Shown here: one piece after another, positions 44,101-55,553 of the stretch
Layout: every line of letters starts with the position of its first letter
Numbering within the stretch: position 1 is the stretch's first letter
NCBI RefSeq assembly: GCF_004379255.2
Contig: NC_056040.1
Span: 35,327,779-35,391,778, forward strand
Direction: 5' to 3'
Origin: Salvia splendens
Taxonomy: Eukaryota; Streptophyta; Magnoliopsida; Lamiales; Lamiaceae
Length of the DNA: 64,000 nt
Notes under the pieces: model-generated
What the model saw: the letters and a program-made list of their open reading frames with translations, nothing else
Told to the model about the DNA's origin: nothing
The model's database searches: none
Program-made: the position numbers and the translations under genes

Positions 44101-45309
44101 GTTATCACACAAATCCTCCATACCCCAATCGTCGCGGGAGAACCGGACGTTCCTCGATGGAAGCTTTCTCGGCTCGGGGAGTTCTCGCTCACTACGACCT
44201 GGGAGACTATCCGTACGCAAAGGCCAAGAATTCAAGGTCTTGACATTTGGAGGGCTGGCCTAACAAAATCTATTGCAATCTTCAATTGGCGATTATTGTC
44301 AAACAGGATACCGGTTGACTCCAAGCTCCAATGGAGGAAGATTGAGCTTGCGTCGAAGTGCCAATGCTGCCCACGGAGGCCTAACACCGAGTCCCTTCAA
44401 CATCTCTTCATCCGAGGGTGGGGAGCAGCATGTGTCTGGAGGGAGTTCGACGGTTGGTTCGAAGGCTCGGCCCCATCTCATAGGGTGAACGACACCATCC
44501 CGGACAGGTTGCAAGTGTGGTCCGCTAGGACCCAACAGCATGATAGGAGACACCTTAGTCGAGTCATGCCATACCTCATTCTGTGGTTCCTTTGGGCGGA
44601 GAGGAATAGGAGTCGACATGAGCAAATTCAGTTCAAACCGTACAACGTTGTTTGGCAGGTTCACTTGTTCATCCACAACAACATGACCAATGGTCACATC
44701 AAGCCGAAGCATTGGAAGGGAGTGAAACTCGGAATGAGCCCTCCGAATCACCCCGAGACAAGGGGGCCGAGACCGTTAGTTATGCCGGTTAAGTGGCACC
44801 CCCCGGAACGCACATGAATCAAGCTTAACACGGATGGGGCGTTCTTTGAGGCAACAAACAAGGGTGGCGGAGGGGGTCTTGTTCGGGACCACAATGGGAA
44901 ATTACTTGCAGCATTTGCAACCCCCCTCGTCGTTCAATCGGCTCTTGAGGCCGAGCTCATGGCCATACACTATAGTTTGGAGGTAGCGAAGGCGTTCAAC
45001 CTACCCATATGGATTGAATCAGATACGGAACAAGCTATTAAGTTGCTCAATGGCACGAATTGGGGCCCGGCACAAGTTCGCCGTGTCATGGCCCTTTTGC
45101 ATGGCTTCAAACGTGGACATCTTTTCCGGGCCACCTTCATTCATAGGGAGGGCAACAAAGCGGCTGATTCGCTCGCCAAAATGGGAGTGGAACAAGATAA
45201 TTTCCAACAAATGTCCCCACAAAATGTTCCAAGAAGGATTAGAGCCATCATCCGGATGGACGAAATGGGAGTCCCCAATCTTCGGGTGAGAGATGATAAA
45301 CGAGAGTAG
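41175..45309 (+). pseudogene. LINE-K ORF2 (endonuclease, RT, zf-RVT, RNase H), multiply broken
   Basis: Begins MSVNFMFWNVRGVANA. The endonuclease has GGDFNTILHPRDRVGSDT and SDHGPVLVRC; TAG 41658-41660 replaces Glu. A one-base loss at about 42240 shifts the frame. RT: DSAPGPDGFTA, NQSGFVKGR, KIDMAKAYDRVQ, then TAG near 43013 for Trp, GLRQGDPISP and AYADDIVIFTQ. A short deletion lies near 43255. From 43267 it is open through zf-RVT to TGA 44815-44817 (Trp). RNase H (44818-45309): LNTDGAF, EAELMA, ESDTEQ, KAADSLAK. It ends at TAG 45307-45309. Confidence 0.9.
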
Positions 45310-45575
45310 CACGAGGCAAGCAATGTGGTTACTGATCTTGAATTGTACCGGATGCCGTAGAGTATGTGGGTGTCGGTCCATCCCCGGATTGACCCCTACT
45401 TACTCTTGTGGTGTTTTTGTAATAGGGTCTGATGTTAGTTGTTTTTGTCACTCTAGCTTTAGAAAGATTGGCCCTCTTGTAATCAAGTAATGGATTTTGT
45501 TGATATATAGGGATGAGGGACCCACGAACCCTCCACCATGAAGGTGTTTGATTAAAAAAAAAAAAAAAAAAAAAA
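45310..45575 (+). other. LINE-K 3' UTR and poly(A)
   Basis: Non-coding. Contains a GAGTA...TACTC long stem around a different loop from LINE-A, and CACC-ATGAA-GGTG just before the 22-A tail. The CACTTTTGGG hairpin is not seen here, as in LINE-E. Confidence 0.82.
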
Positions 45576-45591
45576 CAAATCAATCTCTCAA

Positions 45592-46033
45592 AGAGCAATT
45601 TCTACATTGCCGATTGTCATGAAGAGAGTGCTAATCTCATTCAATCCGCGGGAGGTTTCTCACAAGGTACCTTTCCTTTCCTCTACCTAGGGGTTCCTAT
45701 TTATTGTGGCATCAAACGAACAGATATGTTTATGTTCCTTCGGGAAAAGATAGCAGCACGAATCTCCGGATGGGCTCACCGTCACCTATCCTTTGGAGGA
45801 AGGCTTACACTTATCAAGAGCACACTAGAGGGGGTACCTCTTCACATTTTCCAGGCCATTGAGCCCACGGCCGGGGCGCTCAAACTTTTTGATCAACAAT
45901 TGGCACGCTTCTTTTGGGGCTCGACCAATGAGAGAAAAAAGACACATTGAATTGGTTGGGATCAAATTTGTAGCCCGACTGCCGAGGGGGGGCTAGGAAT
46001 CTGCAAATTCAAAGAGGTCCTCCGAGCCTTCAA

Positions 46034-46035
<2 letters not shown>
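45592..46035 (+). pseudogene. LINE-I ORF2 part 2 (RT thumb region)
   Basis: Resumes after LINE-K with NLSKSNFYIAD. It is open from 45726 (MFMFLREKIAARISGWAHRHL) to TGA 45948-45950, which replaces Trp in THWIGW. Ends at LRAFN, where LINE-B is inserted. Confidence 0.86.
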
Positions 46036-46079
<44 letters not shown>

Positions 46080-46081
<2 letters not shown>

Positions 46082-46300
46082 CAAACACCTCTACGGTGGA
46101 GGGTTCGTGGGTCCCTCATCCCTATCATTCCAAAGGCGGTAATTACAAGGCGTGGCCACACCCAAAGGTGGTGTGCCGTAACAAATCAAGAGTAGTATGC
46201 GGTCCAATCCCACAAGGTTCGGACCTCATCATACTCTTTTCCAAAATACAATTAACCAAAAAGCTAGTCACTATTGTCTCCCATCGTCTCATTATCAACT
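46080..46300 (-). other. LINE-B 3' UTR
   Basis: Non-coding. On the reverse strand it has the GGTCCGAACC...CGGACC-type long hairpin region, GGCACACC-ACCTTTG-GGTGTGGCC, and CACC-GTAGA-GGTG next to the 44-base tail, matching LINE-A. Confidence 0.87.
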
Positions 46301-49300
46301 TTAATGCCCGTTCCCGTCAAGGTATCGGATGTGCGACACTCCCATCTCGTCCAATCTAACCAAGTCCAACAGTTCTCTCGGTGCTGAGTTGTAGTACATT
46401 CGTAGACCACTGTCTTGGACTAGCCCCATTTTCGCAAGGAAATCCGCCGCTTTGTTCCCCTCCCTGTGTATGAAGGTGGCTCGGAATTTGAGTTGGCGTT
46501 TATGAAGGGTTAGTTGCGCCACCGCTTGCCGGGCGAGTGCCGGACCCCATCCTGTCCCATTGACCAATTTGATTGCTTGCTCTGCATCGGACTCAATCCA
46601 GATTGGTAGGGCGAGTTCTTTGGCTATATTTAGCCCGTGGAGCATGGCCAACAGCTCCGCCTCTAACGCCGAGTGTGCTTCTAGGGGTGTGCTGAAGGCG
46701 ACGAGCATCTTACCCAAGTGGTCTCGAATAATCCCTCCAGCCCCTGTTCTACCGTTCGCTTCATTGTAGGAGCCATCGGTGTTGAGCTTTATCCACGGCT
46801 GGTCCGGGGGGTTCCATTTGATTGCCATGGCTAGGGGTAGCGCCCTGATTGCCGCCGCTTGAGGAATGTTGATTCCAAGTTTAACTCCCTTCCAATGTTT
46901 CGGCTTCAAGCTTCCATTGGACATAGCATTCCGAATGAACATGTGGACCTGCCATACCACGTTTTGTGGTTTAAACTGTGTGCCTTGGTGGCGACTCCTG
47001 TTTCTCTCCGACCAGATAAACCACAGAATGAGGTATGGAGTGGCTCGGCTAAGATGTTTCTTGTTCGGCTGTTGGTACCTTCGCGCCCACACTTCGATTC
47101 TCGTAGGGATTGTATCATTGATATGGATGCGGGGGAACGGGCCTGTGAACCAACCGTCAAACTCACTCCAAACTCTGCGAGCTCCATGTCCCTGGATGAA
47201 GAGGTGTTGGAGGGACTCGGTATTCGGTCGGTGGGGGCAGCATTGGCACTTAGAGGCTAGCTCAATCTCCCGCCACTGAAGCTTTGTGTCAACCGGCACC
47301 CGATTGGAGAGAAGCCTCCAGATAAAGATGGCTATTGAGTTGGTGAGGCCTGCCTTCCAAACGTCCCCCAAACCTTGGATGATCGGGTTTCGCCCTCGAA
47401 GTGTGTCCCATGTCGAAGCCACCGTGAAATCCCCATGTTTAGAGAGGTTCCACCTCAGGATATCCTGTTCATCATGGAGGATCGGTGTATTAATGATGCC
47501 ATCGATAACATGCTGAGGGAGGCCGGCCTGATTGTGAAGAAGCTGAAGCTTGGGCACATCCCAACCCCCATTAGTAATGAACTCCGAAACCCGGGTGGTT
47601 GGTCTTCCCCTATCATCAAGACTAAATTCCCTCAGAGGGCTATTGCCAAGCCAAATGTCATCCCAGAAGTAGATGTCCCCTTGTCCCACTAGCCATCTCA
47701 TGTGCGGTTGTGCGAGGGGCCATGCTCTTGAGAGCCTTCTCCACGTAGGGCTACTCCTGCTCGGCAGTCTCAAGGTGAGCGGTGTGGAGTTGGTGCAATA
47801 TTTTGCCATCATGTATCTTGCCCAAAGGGAGTTTTGCTCCCGAAAGCGCCACCAAAGTTTGATATTGAAGGCGCGGAGGACCTCCATAGTTTTCCGGATC
47901 CCAAGGCCTCCTTCATCAGTGGGCCGACACATTTGTTCCCAACCAATCCAATGGGTCCGCTTCTTCTCATTCGTAGACCCCCAAAAGAATCGGGCCATTT
48001 GTTGATCAAGTTGCTTAAGGGTACCGGCCGTGGGCTCGACGGCTTGGAAGATGTGTAAGGGGATCGCTTCAAGGGTGCTCTTAATCAACGTAAGCCTTCC
48101 TCCAAAGGATAGGTGACGGTGTGCCCATCCTGAGATCCTTCTTGCAATCTTTTCTCGTAGAAAGAGGAACATGTCCGTGCGTTTGACACCACGATAGATA
48201 GGTACTCCGAGGTAGAGGAAAGGGAAAACCCCTCTAGTGAAGCCCCCTTCCGCCTGGATCGAGTTTGCCCAATGCTCATGGGCCTCGGCAATATAGAAAT
48301 TACTCTTAGCAAGGCTGACTTGTTGGCCGGAGACTCTTTCATACTTTTCAAGACAAGCTCTTAGCCGGCGCATAGGATTTGCCGCCGCTTGGGTGAAGAT
48401 GATAATGTCGTCCGCATAGGCTAGATGGCTGATCTCCATGCATCTCCGGGAGGCTTTGTACGTCATGTCCTTTTGGCCGAGGATGAGCTTATCTAATGCT
48501 CGGGACAGGTATTCCGCAGCGATCACGAACAGAGCGGGGGAGATCGGATCTCCTTGCCGAAGTCCACGAGTTGATCTAAAGAAGCCCGCGGGTGCCCCGT
48601 TAACAAGGACCGAGAACCAGCAATACCCAATACACCTCTCCATAAGTGAAATCCATGAATCCGGGAATCCCATACGGCGTAAAACTTTGAAGAGGAAGGG
48701 CCATTGGACCCTATCATAGGCTTTAGCCATGTCAATCTTTACTGCCACATTAGGCGCTGGGGAGCATCTAGCAAGCTCATGGAACATTTCTTGAGCCAGA
48801 AGTGCGTTGTCGTTAAGGAGCCGACCTTTGACAAAACCACTTTGGTTTGGGGAGATGACCTGTGGGAGGAAAGGAGAGAGTCGAGAGGTGAGTACCTTGG
48901 TAATGATCTTGTTTAAAAACATTGCAGAGACTGATGGGTCGGTAGTCGGTCCATGACTCCGGCGATGCCTTCTTTGGGATAAGGACAATGCTTGTGGCCG
49001 TGATGCTCCTTGGCAGGAAGGCCCCTCTGAAGAACTGTCTGATTGCTTCCACTACCTCCGGCCCCACAATGGACCAGCAGGCTTGATAGAAGGTGGCCGA
49101 GAAGCCATCAGGTCCGGGTGCACTATCTCCGGAAATGCAAAAGGTGGCACTCCTGACCTCGTCCGCACTTGGAGCATCTGCGATGTCAACGAACTGCTCG
49201 GCTGAGTGGACCTGCTGGATTAGGTCGAGGTCTGGGTCTTCAAGTGTCGGATTGTTGGGGGCAAGGAGTTGTTGGAAGAACTCCACTGCGGACTTTTTAA

Positions 49301-50459
49301 TCTCGGCTTCCTCGGTGAGCTCCTGCCCATTGACACGAATTGAATGGATGCGGAGACGGACCCTCTTTTGTTTCACCCAGCTTTGATAGAACCGGGTATT
49401 TTTGTCTCCCTCGGCAAGCCACCTCAAAGCTGCCTTCTGTCGCCAAAAATCTTCTTCCATTCTCAGCAAAAGGATGTACTCGGCAATGTGTTTGTTGATC
49501 GCTGTCCTGTGCTCCGGAGTCGGCCTTGCCTCGAAACTAGTTTGAGCCAGAGCAATTTCTTCCTCCTTTTCCTTTAGATTAGCATGGATGTTCCCAAAGA
49601 CCTCTTTGTTCCACTCCTTAAGGGCCTTTTTAACTCTGGCCTGCTTGATTTGAATGTTTAGGATTCCACCCGCCCCCGTGGGCTCCTCCCATGCTTTTTG
49701 CACAACGGCCATGAATCCTTCATGTCGGATCCACATGTTCTGGAACCTGAATGCCTTGGCTCCAGCGGATGTGTTCATCTTCGTGCACCTGACAAGAATT
49801 GGTCCATGGTCCGAGGCAACCCGGGGGAGATTCGTAACCCGAGTAGCCTCGAAGGTCTTAGTCCAATCCTCACTGACAAACACTCTATCCAACCTTTCAA
49901 AGAGGCCATTCTTGGCCCAAGTGAATGCCGCTCCATCGAAACCAGGATCAAGCAGCCTACAGTCCTCCGTTGCCTCCGCAAAATCAACCATCTCGGCTTG
50001 CCGGTTAGTATCACTTCCGACTCTGTCTTGGTGTGATAGAATGGTGTTGAAATCGCCACCGATGATCCAAGGTGTTCCCTCGAGAGGCCCGGCAATCTCT
50101 CTCATCTTGTCCCATAATTGATGTCGTTCAGCCCTTGTGCATTTGGCGTACACGGCTGAAATGGCCACCGGCCTAGCAAGGCGGTGGGACTTGAGGTAAC
50201 CGTGAAGGATTTGTTCCGAGTCATTCTCAATATCAAAAGTGGACCCCTCTTCCGCGAACATCCAAATCTTCCCGTTCGTGTTCGAACCAATGAAGGGCAG
50301 CCCCAAGGCCTTAGAAAATCGGTCCGGGTCCGGGTGTGTGAGCGGTTCCATTATTGCAAGAAATAAAACATTATGACAATCAATAAGTCTTTTTAGAACG
50401 TTTTGAGTGGGCGCATTCGCAATCCCCCTCACGTTCCAAAACATGAAATTGTACGACAT
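46301..50459 (-). CDS. LINE-B ORF2, whole but for one T-run frame break
   Basis: Endonuclease-RT-zf-RVT-RNase H protein. ATG at 50459-50457 (MSYNFMFWNVRG), two bases after the ORF1 stop. The endonuclease (GGDFNTILSHQDRVGSDT, SDHGPILVRC) and the first RT motifs are open to about 48900. There a run of five T (A run 48915-48919 on the + strand) replaces the four T of LINE-A (14900-14903) and shifts the frame inside DYRPISLCN. The rest (48988-46301) is open: NQSGFVKGR, KIDMAKAYDRVQ, GLRQGDPISP, AYADDIIIFTQ, zf-RVT CQCC, RNase H LNTDGSY/EAELLA/ESDAEQ/KAADFLAK. A single homopolymer change separates it from an intact gene. Confidence 0.9.
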
Positions 50460-50461
50460 CA

Positions 50462-53077
50462 TTAACAGGAAGGGTGCGTACCCAAAGAGGCTGAAGGCCC
50501 TCCTTGGTAGTCAGTGCGGTGTTGCTCTTTGTTCGGGGCGACCTCCTCGGCATCGTCGGCCGAACTGTTGCCTCCTAACCTCTCGACCCCCATGTGCAAC
50601 TCCATGGGGTCTTCGTCCGCATCCCCACAATTCTCAACATCAAATTCTCCGTTCGCCATGAGAGAGTAATATCGGTTAGTACTCATGTGGTTCTTTGCCG
50701 AGAAGAACCCACGCCCCCTTGTCATGGCATGGCGCGCGCCTCCTCTCGGATTCCCTCGACGAGCTGGTGAGACCGAGCGCCTCGCATTAGGGGAGCCCCA
50801 CTCCACGTCCATGTTCCCACGTGGTGATGGTGGTTCGGAGGTGGGATGCAATGGGTTCCCCCGGTTCGGTGGGGACTTCCCAACCTCGGTCCCGGCCTTG
50901 AGCCCGGCATTTTGAGTTCCGGAGCTCGGTCCGCTCCCCAAAGCAGAGTCCGGCATTCTAGAGTCCGGTCTTGAGCCCGGCATTTTCGAGTTCGGTCCCT
51001 CCCAGGAAGTACCACCGATATCCTCCCCATTTGTTTTGTTATTGTTTGGTCGATCACCGGCCTTGCCTTGCTTCTTCCCATAACGTTTCCATTCATTGGA
51101 GCTGGGGGCATTCTTCCCCGTATCTTGCTTCCCCTTCTCGGTTTGTCTCTCGGGTTGTGACTGTTTAGGCGGGCCGTTATGGTAGTTTCTCTTTGGCGGC
51201 CGTTCCTTCTTGCCCGTCGCATAGCACACCTCACTTGCATGGCCGACGTGTTTACATTCTTGACAATATGATGGTATCTTGTCCCATCGGACCCGCTGCA
51301 CTGTTTCTCGCCCACCAAGGTCAAGGATTATCTCTTCGGTAGGCGGTTTTGTGATGTCTATCTCGACGCAAATTCGGGCAAATGAAAGCCGAGTCTTGTT
51401 TGCCGTGGCTCGATCAATCTGTATTGGAGTGCCGAGAAGCTTGCCGATGGCGAATAAGGCGGATTGGTCGAAAAGATGAATGGGGAGGCCAATTAGGTTG
51501 CACCAAATTGCCGCAATGGGGGACTCGCAGTATGCATCAAAGTCCGGGGACCATTTGAAGACCCTCATCGGGTGACGGTCAATGAGCCATACGGGCGTAC
51601 CCCTTGGGCCTCCAAGGATTCGGGCATAGTCCGCCAAGTCCTCGCATTGAATGAGAATATGTTTAGCATTAATGTACTTCCAACTGAATCCACACCGGAG
51701 TTTAATATTATCGAGAGTCTTTTGGATTTGCAGTCCGGTAGGGATAGAGTGAGAGAACTTACCCACAATGGCGTGTCCCATGCTCTCAGCAAGCTTTTGA
51801 GTTTCCGCTCCGGAGAAGTAGATGGCCGGGATGCCATCGGACACTGAAGCGAATCCAATGTTCTGAAGCTTATCCGGCTCAAAGGCTTGAGGGCCGTTAG
51901 GGTCAGTCGAGCCTTTAAGCATGTCCGCCATCGTTTTCGGCCGGCCGGGGTGGCTTGAGGTGCCATCACCCCCGCCATGTAGCGTGTTACTCGCCGAGCC
52001 CGACGGAGTACCCATAAGCAAGTCCGCCATCGATTTCGGCCACGCCGAGGTCCCCGGGGTAGCTTCTACCCCCCCATGTTGAGTAACTTCATTTGGCCCT
52101 TGTGTTGCGGCATTCGCCGAGGGCTTAGATGTATTTCCTTTTCTCTTCGGGTTGTTGTGTTCGGCTTTTCCATTCTCGGTGTGGGTCTTCTCGGCACCAT
52201 CGTTTTCGTTGTGTACCCTTCTCGGCTTTTCCATTCTCGGCAGTTCGGCTTTTCCTTTCTCGGTGTGGACCTTCTCGGCCTCTTCATTCTCGGTGTGGAT
52301 CTTCTCGGCATCATCCATTGGCGTGTCGTTGGGTGTTGGTGTTTCTCTTGTCAATACGCCCATCTCGGCACTAGGCGTGGCCTTGTTCGTTGTCTCGATA
52401 ATAAGCTTTTCTCGGTTGGCGTTAGGGTTCGCCTTAGGTCGCGGCTGGCCGAGCTCCACACAGTAATGTTCCGGGCTGGCCTCAAACGTAGCTCGGATCT
52501 TGCTAGTTCGTCCTCGTTCGAGAGGGGGGAAGTCCTCAAGAGATGCCCCACTCCCATTCCAAGGTGTGTGTGTGACACTTTGCATGCATCCCGAAGAGTT
52601 TTGGGGAAACTCCGGTGGTTTGTGACTGGCCGTCGGTAGGTTTCCGGCACGGAGAGGCTGCGCCGCCGCTGCATCGAGCGTTTCCACCGAGTCCAATGCT
52701 GCAAGATGAAGGATCTCATCTAGTTTTGGGTTCCTTGGTGGGGATCCAAACGATGCAACTCGTGCCATGTTAGAGGGGAAAGGGGGGGGGCACTTTCAAG
52801 GGGGGCTTTTGTACTTGCTATCATTTTAGGCAAGTTTGCTTTTGTACCTGATGGCTTAGGTAGGAAAGGTGGATTAGTGCTTTCAAAGTCAACTTTTGTC
52901 CCAGCCTCCAGATTAGGTAGGTTTGCATTTCCACTTTCCAATGGGGCAAGGACAGCACATGGGGCAGCTTGTGCTTCACGTGACCTAGCAAGTCTTGGCT
53001 GGGGATTGTGGAGGGAGGGGACTTCACCGGAAACGGTCATAAGCTCGACGGCGGGAGCAGCAGTTTCCGGCGAGCCA
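50462..53077 (-). pseudogene. LINE-B ORF1, 5' truncated, one frame break
   Basis: ORF1 RNA-binding protein lacking its start because of the 5' truncation. Two NLP-x5-TK repeats lie at about 52970-52810. A frame break falls at a nine-base G run (52782-52790, C9 in the coding strand). From 52768 to the TAA at 50464-50462 it is open for 768 codons: SLEDFPPLERGRTSK, an EKIHTE/EKVHTE/EKTHTE charged repeat (about 52310-52130), KSMADLLMG and KTMADMLKG, DUF4283 (about 51870-51300), knuckle CQECKHVGHASEVC, and the ending ASLGTHPSC. G7 at 52069-52075 is where LINE-A has G8. Confidence 0.88.
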
Positions 53078-53862
53078 AGTATATGAAGGCCAAATATTGT
53101 TTCAAGACCTCTCCCCTGGCGTCCCGTCCAACAGGGAAAAATAGCCCGACGTGGAAGAGACTCCTAAGAGCGCGTGCCCAAGCCAATCCCTACATCAGAT
53201 GGGTGGTTGGCCAAGGAGACATCTATTTCTGGGATGACATATGGCTCGGAGACACGGCGCTTAGGGACCTTTCCATCGATGACCGAGGAGCCCCGACTAC
53301 CTTGGGGGCGGATTTCATAAGAGAAGGAGCATGGGACGAGGCTAAGCTCCAGCTGCTCCAATACCAGGCTGGGATCTCGCAGCAAGTGATCACACACATC
53401 CTAGACACGCCAATCGTATCGAGGGAACCGAATGTTCCGCGTTGGTCGCTATCCTGGCTCGGTGACTTTTCGGTGGCTTCTACTTGGGAAACGACCCGCG
53501 CAAGAAGGCCGAAAATCTAGGGGCTGGAGGACATTTGGATGGCTGGCCTTACTAACTCAATAGCAATTTTCAATTGGAGTATGTTGTCGAACCAAATCCC
53601 GGTGGATTCTAAGCTACAATGGAGGAACATCGAAATGGCGTCAAAGTGTCAATGCTGCCCCCACAGTCCACACACGGAGTCGCTCCAACACCTTTTTATT
53701 CAAGGGTGGGGAGCCTCTAGAGTATGGGGCGAGTTTGATGAATGGTTCGAGGGTTCGGCTTCTTCCATACGAATTAATGACACCATTCCGGAGAGGCTAG
53801 AAGTCTGGTCACGGAGGACCCATCTTCAAGACACAAAACACCTCTGCAGGTCCATACCTTTT
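53078..53862 (+). pseudogene. LINE-I ORF2 part 3 (connection and zf-RVT region)
   Basis: Resumes after LINE-B with YMKAKYCFKTSPLA. It is open to TAG 53518-53520, which replaces Gln, then from 53539 through SIAIFNW, zf-RVT CQCC and SLQHLFIQGWG. It stops at the codons for the usual PYLI motif (about 53862), where LINE-H begins. The RNase H end of LINE-I is not in the window. Confidence 0.86.
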
Positions 53863-54184
53863 TTTTTATTATTCAAACACACCCCAAAGGGCGGAGGGTT
53901 GAGGCGGACCCACACCTGTGCATTACCAAAACCATTGGTTACAAACAAACATACACCGAGTCGCCCAAAAGTGACGACTCGCCAAGGCATGACAAATTAG
54001 AGTACAACGAGGGCCTCCCTAACAACTAGAGGTGGTCATCGATATACTCTCAAAATCCAATTAACATTTGATACAACCTTTGTATCCCCAACACTTCTGT
54101 CCATCACCTAGCTAAGGCCCGCAATAGGGATACCTCCGCTAGGTACATGCCCTCCTGGATCAAGGTCCTCGATGTGGCCCTCTA
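53863..54184 (-). mobile_element. LINE-H, 3' UTR fragment of the LINE-G family
   Basis: Reverse-strand, non-coding, about 320 bp. T-rich start (53862-53871) is a decayed poly(A). The rest aligns by eye with the LINE-G 3' UTR (26427-26745), including the stem CGAGTCG/CGACTCG around a CACTTTTGGG apex. It ends abruptly at 54184, the junction of the tandem duplication, so its 5' end may be cut by that event rather than by insertion. Confidence 0.8.
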
Positions 54185-54305
54185 TAATCTTTGTGTTGGC
54201 ACACCACTTTTGGGTGTGGCCAGGATCTGTATTCAACCTCTTATGATATATAGGGATGAGGGACCCACGAACCCTCCACCGTAAAGGTGTTTGATTAAAA
54301 AAAAA

Positions 54306-55235
54306 AGTCCAAATGTTCATCCGGAATAGTATGGAGAATGGGGGCATAAGAATGAAACATTGGATCGGGATAAGCCCTAGAATGGAAATACCGAGTCGTG
54401 CTGAGACAGGAAGGCCAACACCGGTTGCTATGCTGATCAAATGGCACCCACCGATCCCATCGTGGATTAAACTCAACACGGATGGAGCCTTCTCAACCAC
54501 AACAAAACAAGGAGGAGGAGGGGGCATAGTTCGGGATCATCAAGGGAAGATGTTTGCAGCCTTCGCCACTCCCATCATCGCACAATCGGCCTTAGAGGCC
54601 AAACTTACAGCCATCTATCACGGTTTGGAAATAGCCAGGGAGTTTAAGAAACCAATTTGGATTGAATCGGATGCTAAACAAGCCATCGATCTATTCAAAG
54701 GGGCAGCATGGGGCCCGGCACACACTTGCCAAGTAATGGCCCGACTACACATGCTCAAGAAGCAATACACCATCCGGTCCTCCTTTATCCACAGGGAGGG
54801 CAACAAAGCAGCCGATTTCCTAGCCAAGATGGGCCTTGAGCAAACCGCCTTGAGCCGAATGACCGCAGATAACACCCCAAGATTGCTCAAAGCCATTGTT
54901 CGATTGGACGTTATAGGATTCCCTAACCTCCGAATGAGTAGTGACGTCCGAGAGTAGTGCAAGTGTTGAAGTGGCCTTCCGCAAAAAAGGATACAACGGT
55001 CGGGAGCTGATTGTAGGCCGGAGAGTACGTAGGTGTCGAACCCGACCAGGCTCGTCCCCACCGTACTCTTTGATGATTTTGCCCTAGTGTGTTTGTTTTA
55101 TTTTTGTACTCTTAGCTCTAGATTGTTAGGCCCTTGTAATCCTTGATTGTAACCTCTTTTGATGATGAAATATAGGGATGAGGGACCCACGAACCCTCCA
55201 CCGTAAAGGTATTGTGACAAAAAAAAAATAAAAAA
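54306..55235 (+). pseudogene. LINE-E RNase H and 3' end, copy 2
   Basis: Same as 30158-31086 with a handful of substitutions (for example Asn-to-His in the LNMLKK codons) and one extra A in the tail. RNase H frame open to TAG 54955-54957. Confidence 0.9.
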
Positions 55236-55553
55236 TGGAAGCTTGAGTATGTGGCCGCTTCGGAGGATGCAAAAGAGGCAGTATGGTTCAAGAACTTCCT
55301 TATGGATTTAGGTGTGGTTGCGAATCTGCCCAAGAGCATCACGGTTTATTGTGACAATTTTGGTGTTGTGGCAAATTCGAAGGAACCAAGAGCTCACAAA
55401 GCGAGCAAACACATAGAGCGGAAGTATCATATCATAAGGGATATAGTGCAGAGAGGAGACATACAAGTGCTCAAGATTGCGTCAGAGAACAACCTGGCAA
55501 ATCCTTTTACAAAGGTAATGACGGTAAAACCGTTCGAGGGCCACGTTAAAGGT
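55236..55553 (+). pseudogene. copia RNase H fragment, copy 2
   Basis: Same as 31087-31404; reads SEDAKEAVWFKNFL where copy 1 has EPVWF, the copy 2 residue being the usual one. Joins gypsy directly. Confidence 0.85.

Larger units (their letters stand above)
38528..45574 (+). mobile_element. LINE-K, 5' hairpin to poly(A), decayed
   Basis: L1-type LINE in LINE-I. It has a 5' terminal hairpin (38538-38567), a rearranged 5' region (38625-38651), ORF1 38640-41172, ORF2 41175-45309, a 3' UTR 45310-45553 and a 22-A tail (45554-45575). Flanked by a 17-bp target-site duplication. Relative to the second tandem copy (62639 onwards), about 240 bp of 5' UTR and ORF1 start are missing and replaced by a 26-bp repeat of the hairpin. 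Confidence 0.93.
46036..53077 (-). mobile_element. LINE-B, young sister of LINE-A, 5' truncated
   Basis: Reverse-strand LINE in LINE-I, about 7.04 kb. A 44-T run (46036-46079) is its poly(A). Next come the 3' UTR with the family hairpins (46080-46300), ORF2 (50459-46301), and ORF1 (stop 50464-50462) running up to the 5' truncation at about 53077. Proteins are nearly identical to LINE-A. There is no target-site duplication: about 50 bp of LINE-I seem to be missing between 46035 and 53078. Confidence 0.93.
33262..53862 (+). mobile_element. LINE-I, cut into four pieces by LINE-J, K and B
   Basis: L1-type LINE inserted in the gypsy remnant. Pieces: 33262-36005, 36541-38527, 45592-46035 and 53078-53862. 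The 5' end has the terminal hairpin (33279-33308). ORF1 is 33489-36678 and ORF2 starts at 36681. The 3' end is not present: LINE-H and then the tandem-duplication junction follow at 53863 and 54185. Pieces are assigned by sequence continuity across the inserted elements and, for LINE-K, by a target-site duplication. Confidence 0.88.
30037..54184 (+). repeat. Unit 1 of a 24.1-kb tandem duplication
   Basis: The sequence from 30037 reappears from 54185 in the same orientation (offset 24,148 at the start). Offset drifts through small indels to 24,151, 24,150 and then 24,111 after a 39-bp deletion. The shared stretch begins at taatctttgtg; the bases just before it differ. Reading it as tandem makes unit 1 30037-54184. 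Only the first 9.8 kb of unit 2 are in the window, so the full unit length is inferred. Confidence 0.82.

Noticed and set aside
46036..46079. Poly(T) tract as an independent microsatellite
   Set aside because: It is directly joined to the LINE-B 3' terminal hairpin and is that element's poly(A) tail.
46036..53077. LINE-A and LINE-B as an inverted duplication of one locus
   Set aside because: Their flanks differ (LINE-D versus LINE-I), their 5' ends and tails differ, and each ends in its own poly(A); they are independent insertions of one subfamily.
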